Source of the DNA: Draconibacterium orientale
Lineage (GTDB): Bacteria > Bacteroidota > Bacteroidia > Bacteroidales > UBA12170
Length of the DNA: 40,615 bases
Reading direction: 5' to 3'
NCBI GenBank assembly: GCA_020718205.1
Contig: DYSN01000015.1
Location: 7,429 to 48,043, forward strand
A program made the position numbers and the translations under genes. Positions 1 to 8,026 of this stretch are shown piece by piece. Below the pieces are notes generated by a model. The model did not search any database, was not told where the DNA came from, and was given only the letters and a program-made list of their open reading frames with translations. The stretch's first letter is position 1. Each line of letters opens with the position of its first letter.

Positions 1-1242
1 CACACCTTATTCACTCCCACCGTAGATTTAAATGGCCAGCTCACTGGAACATATTTTACCAAACAAGCCGTGTATCAGGAATGGGAAAACTCATTATCCT
101 TCCAAAACGGAGTGAGCTGTCAGGCCTGCCATTTGCACGAAATCAACGAATCCATCAGCACCATGCCACCCTGGCTCGACGGACAAACGCCCTTTGGAAA
201 ACACGAATTGGTGGGGGGAAATGCCTTTATGCTCAAACTACTCCGCAACAACATCGATGCGCTTCAGTTAACAGCCGAAACTACCGATTTTGATGCCACC
301 ATAGCCCGCACCCTATCCATTCTTCAGGAAAGGAGCATTGCTGTGGATTGTGAAATACAAGAAAGAACCAACGATACCCTGTTCGTGAATATTCAGCTGG
401 GCAATCCGGCAGGACACAAAATTCCAAGTGGTTATCCAAGTCGCCGAGTTATTGTTCAATTGGAAGTAAAAAACGAGCTCGACGAAACCGTGTTTTACAC
501 CGGGGAGTGGAACGAGAATTTTGAGCTTCTTAACGATGATGCTACATTCGAACAGCATCATGCCATCATCAACAGCAAAGAGCAGGTTCAGATATATCAA
601 ATGGTGATGGGAAATGTAAACGGCGATGTAACATCAACCTTGCTTCATGCAGCTTTTCCGCTCAAGGATAACCGATTGCCCCCTGTAGGTTTCAGCACTT
701 CACACCCCAATTATGATACCGTAAAAATAGTGGGTTCCGCCGAAAACGACGCCAATTTTAACTTCAACAATCAAGGGGGCGACATTATAAATTTTCATAT
801 TCCAACTCATCAATATACAGGTTTGCTCACAGCAGAAGTCAGGGTTTTTTACCAAACCATCTCTCCCCGTTGGATCACCGATTTGTTCGCAGAAACCTTT
901 GCGGAAATCGATCTATTCGAAACCCTTTACAATGAAGCAGACAAAAGCCCTGTATTGATGAAATCGGTGCAATTTATCAGCGATGCTGTTCATTCCTCTG
1001 AGCTACAGATAAATCCATTGATGGCTTATCCGAATCCAGGCAGCGATTGGGTTCATTTGAAAAATCTGGAGAATGTAAAATCCATAGCCATTTACAATTC
1101 AACGGGTTCGCTGATAAAAACCTTTAGCAATATTTCAGCCGAAAGCATGAAGATTGACCTACCCCACGAAAATGGAATCTATATTATTGATGCACAATAC
1201 GAAAACGGTGAAAGCCGCGCAATTAAAGTTCTAAACTATTGA
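1..1242 (+). CDS. Multihaem-type cytochrome c family protein with T9SS sorting tail (5' end outside window)
   Basis: The reading frame is open from the first base, so the start lies outside the window; the GTG at 70 is not a credible start. A c-type haem attachment motif CQACH is encoded at 118-132, followed by an HELVGGNAFMLKLL stretch of the kind found in multihaem cytochrome c proteins. The middle resembles a beta-rich domain. The last ~75 residues (PNPGSDWVHL, then IYNSTGSLIKTF, ending GESRAIKVLNY) are a type A T9SS C-terminal sorting domain, so the protein is predicted to be cell-surface attached by the PorU/PorV machinery encoded further right. Only one CxxCH is visible; further haem sites would be upstream. 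Its stop overlaps the convergent HMA gene by 7 nt. Family assignment is by motif; the redox partner and substrate are unknown. Confidence 0.75.
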   Translation, partial: HTLFTPTVDLNGQLTGTYFTKQAVYQEWENSLSFQNGVSCQACHLHEINESISTMPPWLDGQTPFGKHELVGGNAFMLKLLRNNIDALQLTAETTDFDATIARTLSILQERSIAVDCEIQERTNDTLFVNIQLGNPAGHKIPSGYPSRRVIVQLEVKNELDETVFYTGEWNENFELLNDDATFEQHHAIINSKEQVQIYQMVMGNVNGDVTSTLLHAAFPLKDNRLPPVGFSTSHPNYDTVKIVGSAENDANFNFNNQGGDIINFHIPTHQYTGLLTAEVRVFYQTISPRWITDLFAETFAEIDLFETLYNEADKSPVLMKSVQFISDAVHSSELQINPLMAYPNPGSDWVHLKNLENVKSIAIYNSTGSLIKTFSNISAESMKIDLPHENGIYIIDAQYENGESRAIKVLNY

Positions 1243-1550
1243 TGCGGGTCAAAATTTATGGTTGGAATCTCAAATTTAGCCGGTTCACTCATGCGCCCCA
1301 TGGCACAGCTTAAATAGGATTGAGCAGTGGTTTTAAAAGTTTTCTTACCTTTTTCGGGATAACCTTTCCGTCGCAACTTCGACTTCACCTTTAAAAGGGT
1401 TTCTTCGCCCCCTTCATATTCCATTTTCAACAACCCTGTCTCTATGTCAACATCGGCATACTGAACACCCTCCTGCATCTTTAATTCCTTGATAATGGTG
1501 TTTTTACAACCCTGACATTTCACATTCTCTATATAAAAATCGATAAACAT
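1236..1550 (-). CDS. Small heavy-metal-associated (HMA) domain protein
   Basis: A 104-residue protein whose first ~68 residues form an HMA ferredoxin-like fold: metal-binding CQGC at residues 13-16 (VKCQGCKNTI), then a beta strand (VQYADVDIETGLLKMEY), helix and RRKGYP end. Such proteins bind Cu(I) or Zn(II) through the two cysteines and act as cytosolic chaperones or sensors. A C-terminal extension contains a further cysteine in SYLSCAMGRM. The start is ATG at 1550 with a -7 type box about 20 bases upstream. It converges on the cytochrome gene with a 7-nt overlap. No metal ATPase or transporter is adjacent, so the partner cannot be named. Confidence 0.75.
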   Translation of the reverse strand: MFIDFYIENVKCQGCKNTIIKELKMQEGVQYADVDIETGLLKMEYEGGEETLLKVKSKLRRKGYPEKGKKTFKTTAQSYLSCAMGRMSEPAKFEIPTINFDPHQ

Positions 1551-1570
1551 ACACTGTTATTTTAATAACA

Positions 1571-1578
1571 CAAAAGTA
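1571..1578 (-). promoter_or_regulatory. Bacteroidota -7 box for the HMA gene
   Basis: Read on the minus strand this is TACTTTTG, matching TAnnTTTG, 20 bases upstream of the ATG at 1550. No good -33 TTG is visible at the usual spacing. Confidence 0.45.
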
Positions 1579-1690
1579 CAGTCTTTAGAGATAGGCCTCC
1601 GTTAAATAAATGATAAGAAAGGTTATTTAGAATGAAACTCGCTAAGCTGATTTATTCATTTTTAAGCACATTTTTTTAGGAATATATTTC

Positions 1691-1698
1691 TAATTTTG
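1691..1698 (+). promoter_or_regulatory. Bacteroidota -7 box for sucC
   Basis: TAATTTTG matches TAnnTTTG and lies 39 bases before the sucC start, implying a leader of roughly 30 nt. The expected -33 TTG is not clear. Confidence 0.5.
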
Positions 1699-1737
1699 AG
1701 GCTTCATAAATTACAAGCATAACAAAAAACCTAACAA

Positions 1738-2928
1738 ATGAACATACACGAATATCAAGGAAAAAAAATCCTGAAGAGTTATGGCGTTACCATTCAGGAA
1801 GGGATTGTGGTTGCAACCCCCGAAAAAGCTGTGGATGCCGCCAAAGAATTGCAAAAACAAACCGGAACAGGCTGGTGGGTGGTTAAAGCTCAGATTCATG
1901 CCGGTGGCCGTGGTAAAGGTGGAGGCGTTAAACTTGCTAAAACCATTGATGAAGTAAAAGACATCGCCGACAAAATTCTCGGAATGCAGCTGGTAACTCA
2001 TCAAACTGGCCCAAAAGGTAAAAAAGTACTCAAAGTGCTTATTGCTCAGGACGTTTACTATCCAGGCCCCAATAAGACCGAAGAATTTTACATGGGTGTG
2101 TTGCTCAACAGAGCCACCGGCAGAAACATTATCATGTACAGCCCCCAGGGTGGTATGGATATTGAAGCCGTTGCCGAACAAACTCCCCATCTTATTTTTA
2201 AGGAAGAAATTGATCCCAAGGTAGGTCTTCAGGCATTTCAGGCTCGTAAAATTGCTTTCAATCTCGGTCTCGAAGGCGACGCTGTGAAAGAGATGGTGAA
2301 ATTTGTAAACGCCCTATACGCCGCCTATGTGGGAACCGATAGCAGTATGTTCGAAATCAATCCTGTACTTAAAACATCCGACAATAAAATCTTAGCCGTC
2401 GATGCCAAAGTTACCCTCGACGATAACGCGCTGTTCCGTCACTTAGACTTCAAAGAACTCCGCGACACCACCGAAGAAGACCCCATTGAAGTGGAAGCCC
2501 GCCGTTTCGACCTCAACTACGTGAAACTCGATGGCAATGTAGGTTGTATGGTAAATGGTGCCGGACTGGCCATGGCCACCATGGATATGATTAAAATGAG
2601 CGGTGGCGAACCCGCCAACTTCCTCGATGTGGGAGGTACTGCCAATGCCAAGCGTGTGGAAGAAGCATTCCGCATCATCCTTAAAGACTCCAATGTGGAA
2701 TCCATTCTCGTTAATATTTTTGGCGGAATTGTTCGCTGCGACCGCGTGGCCCAGGGGATTGTTGATGCTTATGCCAATATCGGCGATATCAAAGTGCCCA
2801 TCATTGTTCGTTTGCAAGGAACCAATGCTGAAGAAGGCAAAGAACTCATTGATAAATCAGGACTTAAAGTTTTCTCTGCCATAGCGCTCGAAGATGCTGC
2901 CAACCTGGTAAAAGAAGTAGTAGGATAA
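1738..2928 (+). CDS. sucC: Succinyl-CoA synthetase (ADP-forming) beta subunit
   Basis: A 396-residue protein, close to the ~388 residues of E. coli SucC. It begins MNIHEYQGKKILKSYGV, the standard SucC N-terminus. An ATP-grasp domain (about residues 1-230, with the glycine-rich AGGRGKGGGVKLAK loop) is followed by the CoA-ligase domain (NGAGLAMATMD, then NIFGGIVRCDRVAQGIVDA). With SucD it interconverts succinyl-CoA and succinate with ATP/GDP formation in the TCA cycle. sucD is not in this window; the next gene is an unrelated signalling operon, so sucC is monocistronic here, bounded by its own -7 box and terminator. Confidence 0.97.
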   Translation: MNIHEYQGKKILKSYGVTIQEGIVVATPEKAVDAAKELQKQTGTGWWVVKAQIHAGGRGKGGGVKLAKTIDEVKDIADKILGMQLVTHQTGPKGKKVLKVLIAQDVYYPGPNKTEEFYMGVLLNRATGRNIIMYSPQGGMDIEAVAEQTPHLIFKEEIDPKVGLQAFQARKIAFNLGLEGDAVKEMVKFVNALYAAYVGTDSSMFEINPVLKTSDNKILAVDAKVTLDDNALFRHLDFKELRDTTEEDPIEVEARRFDLNYVKLDGNVGCMVNGAGLAMATMDMIKMSGGEPANFLDVGGTANAKRVEEAFRIILKDSNVESILVNIFGGIVRCDRVAQGIVDAYANIGDIKVPIIVRLQGTNAEEGKELIDKSGLKVFSAIALEDAANLVKEVVG

Positions 2929-2949
2929 ATTCCTGCAACCCTACAAAAG

Positions 2950-2980
2950 ACCATCGTTTATAAAACGGTGGTTTTTTTTT
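2950..2980 (+). terminator. Rho-independent terminator after sucC
   Basis: A 10-bp stem (2950-2959 with 2963-2972, one G-T pair, 3-nt loop) is followed directly by a run of T to 2980. It lies 22 bases after the sucC stop. Confidence 0.85.
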
Positions 2981-3158
2981 GCCCACCTGAAAACCGGTGT
3001 TTTGGTATTTATAACAAATAAACCACGATTATTTTTTTTACTGCCTTGAATTCTGATAAATATTTAGCTATATTAGCTTATCAATGTGTATGTTGAATGA
3101 TTGAATTCAAATACCGAATTACAAATGGCAATTATTTAATAACTAAACCCAAAACCCC

Positions 3159-4295
3159 ATGAAATCGCAACAATTCGTCTATTTTTTATCGAATGAAGAA
3201 AAGTACACCATTCAGAAATTCAATTTCGCCCCCGATTTAATTTTAGTTTTCGGACACAGAGAAATGCTCTCCAATTCGCCCATTGTAACCATGCTTCGCC
3301 AAGCATACCCAAAATCCATCATCACAGGCTGCAGCACCAGTGGAGAAATTATAGGTGTGAATGTAAACGACAATAGTATTACCACAACAGGCGTTCTGTT
3401 CGAAAAAACAAAATTGGATTATGCCGAAATCAACATCGAAAATTTTACAAACTCTAAAGAAGCCGCCGAAAATCTGGTTGCAAAATTAGCCCGGGAGAAT
3501 TTGAAACATGTGTTTGTACTGTCCGAAGGATTGATGGTTAACGGAACCGATTTGGTTAAAGGTCTGATAAAAGTACTGCCCGAAGGCGTGAATGCTACCG
3601 GCGGACTGGCCGGCGATGGGGCTCTGTTCGAAAAAACCGTGGTGGTTTCCAATTCCGGAATCACTCAAAGTGGTTTGATTTCGGCCATAGGATTCTATGG
3701 AAACGAGATTCAAATAGGCTATGGAAGCCACGGCGGCTGGGATAGTTTCGGGGTGGAACGCTCTGTAACCAAATCGCGCGGAAATGTGCTGTTCGAAATT
3801 GATAATCAACCTGCACTGGCATTGTACAAATCGTTTCTGGGCGAAAAAGCCAAGGAACTTCCCTCCTCTGGATTATTGTTCCCCTTGAGTATGCGAACCG
3901 TTGCCAACAACGAGCCCGTTGTAAGAACCATTCTGGCCGTTAATGAAGACGAACAAAGCCTCACCTTCGCGGGCGATATTCCGGAAGGATCGTTCATTAA
4001 GCTTATGAAAGCCAACATCGACCGACTTATCAATGGTGCCGAAAGTGCTGCTCAGGTTAGTGTTCAACCACTCTCCAATACCGAGGCTCAGCTGGCCATT
4101 CTCATCAGCTGCGTGGGTAGAAAATTAGTGCTCAAGCAAATGGTTGAAGAAGAAGTAGAAGCCGTAAAAGGCGTTTTGGGCGAAAGTGCCACCATTACCG
4201 GTTTTTATTCCTATGGCGAAATTGCCCCTTTCACCGAAGACTCCCATTGCGAGCTGCACAACCAAACCATGACTGTAACAACTTTTAGCGAATAG
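3159..4295 (+). CDS. FIST domain sensor protein (FIST N + FIST C)
   Basis: A 378-residue protein. The N-terminal half (DLILVFGHREML, CSTSGEI, NATGGLAGDGALF) fits the FIST N domain and the C-terminal half (ending FYSYGEIAP, then HNQTMTVTTFSE) fits FIST_C. FIST proteins are predicted small-ligand sensors attached to signalling modules. It has no signal peptide, membrane segment or output domain of its own, so it must act through a partner, most simply the PAS kinase that starts 21 bases downstream. It opens a four-gene operon (FIST, kinase, regulator, hybrid kinase). Its ligand cannot be deduced from sequence. Confidence 0.88.
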   Translation: MKSQQFVYFLSNEEKYTIQKFNFAPDLILVFGHREMLSNSPIVTMLRQAYPKSIITGCSTSGEIIGVNVNDNSITTTGVLFEKTKLDYAEINIENFTNSKEAAENLVAKLARENLKHVFVLSEGLMVNGTDLVKGLIKVLPEGVNATGGLAGDGALFEKTVVVSNSGITQSGLISAIGFYGNEIQIGYGSHGGWDSFGVERSVTKSRGNVLFEIDNQPALALYKSFLGEKAKELPSSGLLFPLSMRTVANNEPVVRTILAVNEDEQSLTFAGDIPEGSFIKLMKANIDRLINGAESAAQVSVQPLSNTEAQLAILISCVGRKLVLKQMVEEEVEAVKGVLGESATITGFYSYGEIAPFTEDSHCELHNQTMTVTTFSE

Positions 4296-4316
4296 CTTTT
4301 ATACAATACCGGAATT

Positions 4317-5573
4317 ATGCATCGGCTCCTTCAACGACAAATTAAAAAACTTCTCAATCCCGAACTCCTCGAATTACCACAGATAAAGGAATTTATTGGT
4401 ACAGTGAACGAGGCTTACAAGAATTTTAATGCCGATTATGAGCAATTGGAAAGAACCCTGGAAATAAGTGCCAAAGAGTCGTTCAAAGAATTAAACGACT
4501 TAAAAAACGCCATCAGCATAACCTCCATTGTAATGATTACAGATTTCAAATGGAATATCACTTTTGTGAATGATAATTTTCTTCATAATTCCGGTTATCG
4601 GAAAGATGAAGTCATTGGTTATCCGATTATGAAATTCTACAGCACCTACCACAAGCCAAAATTCTATCAGGAAATGCATAAAACCATAGAAAACGGTCAG
4701 GTGTGGAAAGGTGAAATCATGGACAAAACCAAGGATGGAAGCCCCTTTTGGACCGATACCACCATTGTTCCGCTGCTCAACGATATGGGTAAGCCTTTTA
4801 AATACATCACCTTTAAATTCGACATTACCAAAATTAAAAATGCCGAACGCGAAAGTCAGGAGCATGCCAGAAATCTGGAAAAAATTAACCTTGAGCTCGA
4901 TCAGTTCGCCTATGTGGTATCGCACGATTTAAAAGCTCCCCTGAGAGCCATCAATAACCTATCGGAATGGATAGAAGAAGACCTTCAATCGATTATGAAC
5001 GAAGACAACAAAACAAACATGAATTTGCTGCGGGGTCGGGTTAAAAGAATGGAAGGGCTTATTGATGGAATTCTTGAGTATAGCCGCGTTGGCCGGGTGA
5101 AGGCAAAGATTGTAAAAGTCAATTTAAACGAGCTTTTTCAGGAATTGAAAGATGCCAATTACACTAAAAAGAACACCGAAATCACCTTTCCACAAAACCT
5201 TCCGGTTATCCATACCGAAAGGGTGACGCTCTATCAGGTTTTACAAAACCTCATCAGCAACGCCATTAAATACAATAACAGCGAAGTGCCCAGGGTTGAT
5301 GTAAAATTCGAAATTAAACCCCCATTTTTCCATTTCATCATAGCCGATAACGGAATGGGAATTGCACCGGAATATCTAACCAAAATTTTCGTAATTTTCC
5401 AAACCCTTCATGCCCGCGATAAGATGGAAAGCACCGGAGTGGGGCTGGCAATTGTAAAAAAAATAGTGGAAGACAAGGGGGGAAAAATTACGGTGACAAG
5501 CGAAGTTGGCTATGGAAGCACCTTTGCATTCTCCTGGCCCATAATTATTAACAATCAAACAGACGACCTATGA
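4317..5573 (+). CDS. PAS-domain sensor histidine kinase
   Basis: A 418-residue soluble kinase. Residues ~1-65 are helical and coiled-coil-like (KKLLNPELLELPQIKEFIGT, then YEQLERTLEISAKES), a segment I associate with kinases encoded next to FIST proteins. A PAS domain follows (~66-180, ending TFKFDITKIKNAE), then HisKA with phosphoacceptor H203 in VVSHDLKAPLR, and a HATPase with N box NLISNAIKYN, G1 DNGMGI and G2 GVGLAIVKKI. All catalytic boxes look intact. There is no membrane segment, consistent with a cytoplasmic signal supplied by the FIST protein. Its TGA overlaps the ATG of the response regulator (ATGA), so the two are translationally coupled. Confidence 0.93.
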   Translation: MHRLLQRQIKKLLNPELLELPQIKEFIGTVNEAYKNFNADYEQLERTLEISAKESFKELNDLKNAISITSIVMITDFKWNITFVNDNFLHNSGYRKDEVIGYPIMKFYSTYHKPKFYQEMHKTIENGQVWKGEIMDKTKDGSPFWTDTTIVPLLNDMGKPFKYITFKFDITKIKNAERESQEHARNLEKINLELDQFAYVVSHDLKAPLRAINNLSEWIEEDLQSIMNEDNKTNMNLLRGRVKRMEGLIDGILEYSRVGRVKAKIVKVNLNELFQELKDANYTKKNTEITFPQNLPVIHTERVTLYQVLQNLISNAIKYNNSEVPRVDVKFEIKPPFFHFIIADNGMGIAPEYLTKIFVIFQTLHARDKMESTGVGLAIVKKIVEDKGGKITVTSEVGYGSTFAFSWPIIINNQTDDL

Positions 5574-6001
5574 ACGATTCCATGATTAATATTTTGCTGG
5601 TTGAAGACGACGAAGTGGATATTATGAATGTGCAGCGGGCTTTTAAACGCAACCACATCGAAAATCCACTCTATATTGCCCACGATGGCGTTGAAGCTCT
5701 CGAAATGCTTTTGGGCATTGGCGGACGAGCCATCCCGTTTCCGCGAATCATACTGCTCGACATCAACATGCCCCGAATGGGTGGATTGGAGTTTTTGGAG
5801 AATATAAGAAAGAATGAGCTGCTTAAAAATATTTCGGTCTTTATTATGACCACATCGAACGAAGAGAACGACAAACTAAAAGCCTATAACCTGAATGTGG
5901 CCGGATATATTTTAAAACCCCTATCCATGGAAAGCTTTGTGGCTGCTGTAACAACCCTTCAAAGCTACTGGAAACTGTGCGAATTTCCTACAAACCATTA
6001 A
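5570..6001 (+). CDS. Single-domain CheY-like response regulator (Rcp1 type)
   Basis: A 143-residue receiver with no output domain. The acidic pair is in LLVEDDEVDIMNVQRAF, the phosphoacceptor is D64 in IILLDINMPRMGG, the switch Thr/Ser is in FIMTTSN and the conserved lysine is in GYILKPLSM. The VEDDEvDi...rAfkr start and the loop before the phosphoacceptor strand are typical of Rcp1-like regulators paired with PAS or phytochrome kinases. It is coupled to the upstream kinase by ATGA and followed after 3 bases by the hybrid kinase, so it probably carries phosphate between the two. Confidence 0.93.
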   Translation: MNDSMINILLVEDDEVDIMNVQRAFKRNHIENPLYIAHDGVEALEMLLGIGGRAIPFPRIILLDINMPRMGGLEFLENIRKNELLKNISVFIMTTSNEENDKLKAYNLNVAGYILKPLSMESFVAAVTTLQSYWKLCEFPTNH

Positions 6002-6004
6002 ACC

Positions 6005-8026
6005 ATGAACGATTTTGCCAAATTAAATATACTCTTGGTCGACGACGATGAAATAGATATTTTAGCCTTTGAAAGAGCACTCAAAAAGGCCGAAATTCCC
6101 TACAAAATCGAAACATGTACCTATGCCGCCGAAGCATTGCAGCTCCTCGAAGAAACTCAGAATTCGTTCGATGCCATCTTTATCGACTATTTACTGCCCG
6201 ATTTCGATGGTCTGCAATTGCTCAAGGAACTCAAGGCTCGAAAAATTTTAGCCCCCATCAGCGTAATCACTTCCCATGGCGACGAAAAAATTGCAGTGGA
6301 AATCATGAAAGCCGGTGCCTTCGACTATTTCCCCAAATCGGAAGTGAGATCGGAAAAAATGATTAAAAAAGCCCATTCCATCATTCGATACAATCAAATT
6401 CAGAACGATAAAAGAAAAGTGGAGCTGGCCCTCGAAAAACAAAAACATTTTCTCGAAGGCATTACCCAATCTTCAACAAACATTATCTATATTCTTAATA
6501 TTCAAGAGTTTAAATATACCTATTCTAACCGGAATATCCTCGACGATTTGGGTTATAAAATCATTAAAAACAGCTTTAGCGATTATGAGCAAATAAAAAG
6601 CTATATGCATCCCGACGATATAAAAAATTGGGATTATTACATCGAAAACATCCGGAACTCAACGCTTAACAAGGTTTTTGAACGGGAATTCAGGCTCAAA
6701 AGTACCCAAGGTGAATGGATTTGGTTTTTTAACCGCGATACCGTTTACACCCGCTCCGACAACAATAAAGTGGTTGAAATCATAGGAACATCCACCAATA
6801 TCTCCAACCTGAAAAAAGTGGAACAGGAATATGCCAAAGCCAGAGAGATGGCCGAAAAAGCGCTTCAGATTAAAGCTGAATTCCTATCGAATATGAGCCA
6901 CGAAATCCGCACCCCCATGAATGCCATTATCGGGCTCACCGACATAGTGCTTCAGGAATCGTTAAACAACGGTGTGAAAGATAATTTGAAGCTCATCAAG
7001 CAATCGGCCGACAATCTTTTGGTCGTTATAAACGATGTGCTCGATATTTCGAAACTCGAAGCAGGAAAAGTAACCATCGAAACCATTACTTTCAACTTTC
7101 CCTATCAGCTCGACCATATTGCCAAAACAATGGCCTTCAATTCGGCCAATAAAAACCTATATTTCCAGGTGGATATTGACCCCGAGATTCCTCAGTTTCT
7201 TGTTGGCGACCCCTACCGGATCAATCAAATTCTGTTGAATCTGTGCAGCAATGCCATCAAGTTTACCGAAAGTGGCTATGTGAAAGTGTTGGTGAAATTG
7301 GTGAATAGCACCAGCAAAAAAGCCACTGTTTATTTTTGTGTCGAAGATTCGGGTATCGGAATATCGGAGAAAGCACAAAAACAGATTTTCGAGAGTTTTA
7401 CCCAGGCCGATGTCAATATTACCCGTCAATTTGGGGGAACAGGTTTGGGGCTTACCATTTCCAAGCAACTCCTGCAACTAATGGGCGGCGAAATTCAGTT
7501 GGAAAGCGAGCCGGGAAAAGGCTCCAGGTTTTATTTCACCCTCACATTCGATATCGGGAAACCTATGGAAGCCGATAACGAAAGCAAGGTATTTGGCGAA
7601 AAAAGTCTGGCAGGCTTGAAAGTGCTGGTTTTCGAAGACAATATCATCAATCAGAAAGTGATTTCGCAGATTCTCGAAAAATGGTCGGTTAAATTTACCT
7701 TAGCCGCCAATGGTCTTCAGGGGCTCGAAATACTTAAAGACATTGAATTCGATATTGTGCTTATGGATTTGCAAATGCCTGTAATGGATGGATTTACAGC
7801 AACTAAGGAAATCAGAATGGGCAAAGCCGATATCAGAAATATCCGTATTCCCATCATAGCACTCACCGCCGATGCCTTTCCCGAAACGCGCGAAAAAGTG
7901 CTGAACCAGGGAATGAACGACCTGGTGAGTAAACCCTTTAAAAAACAGGATTTAAACCACAAGATTTACAATATTGCCATGAAACATTGCCCCGAGCAAT
8001 TAGCGCTTCGGGCTGACGGTGTCTAA
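6005..8026 (+). CDS. Hybrid histidine kinase (REC-PAS-HisKA-HATPase-REC)
   Basis: A 673-residue protein. The N-terminal receiver (~1-130) has phosphoacceptor D61 (FIDYLLPDFDG). A PAS_3-like domain follows (~150-275; WIWFFNRDTVY, then VVEIIGTSTNISNLKK). HisKA has H299 in LSNMSHEIRTPMNAI, and the HATPase carries NLCSNAIKFT, EDSGIGI and GGTGLGLTISKQL. A C-terminal receiver has D588 in IVLMDLQMPVMDG and ends near SKPFKKQDL. No Hpt domain or membrane segment is visible. Lying 3 bases after the single-domain regulator, it fits a cytoplasmic phosphorelay with the FIST and PAS-kinase genes. Its last 27 bases overlap the convergent dehydratase gene. Confidence 0.94.
   Translation: MNDFAKLNILLVDDDEIDILAFERALKKAEIPYKIETCTYAAEALQLLEETQNSFDAIFIDYLLPDFDGLQLLKELKARKILAPISVITSHGDEKIAVEIMKAGAFDYFPKSEVRSEKMIKKAHSIIRYNQIQNDKRKVELALEKQKHFLEGITQSSTNIIYILNIQEFKYTYSNRNILDDLGYKIIKNSFSDYEQIKSYMHPDDIKNWDYYIENIRNSTLNKVFEREFRLKSTQGEWIWFFNRDTVYTRSDNNKVVEIIGTSTNISNLKKVEQEYAKAREMAEKALQIKAEFLSNMSHEIRTPMNAIIGLTDIVLQESLNNGVKDNLKLIKQSADNLLVVINDVLDISKLEAGKVTIETITFNFPYQLDHIAKTMAFNSANKNLYFQVDIDPEIPQFLVGDPYRINQILLNLCSNAIKFTESGYVKVLVKLVNSTSKKATVYFCVEDSGIGISEKAQKQIFESFTQADVNITRQFGGTGLGLTISKQLLQLMGGEIQLESEPGKGSRFYFTLTFDIGKPMEADNESKVFGEKSLAGLKVLVFEDNIINQKVISQILEKWSVKFTLAANGLQGLEILKDIEFDIVLMDLQMPVMDGFTATKEIRMGKADIRNIRIPIIALTADAFPETREKVLNQGMNDLVSKPFKKQDLNHKIYNIAMKHCPEQLALRADGV

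Noticed and set aside
3054-3083. TGATAA...TTATCA inverted repeat upstream of the FIST gene
   Set aside because: The arms are only 6 bp in very AT-rich DNA, and no promoter box is placed relative to it; consistent with chance.
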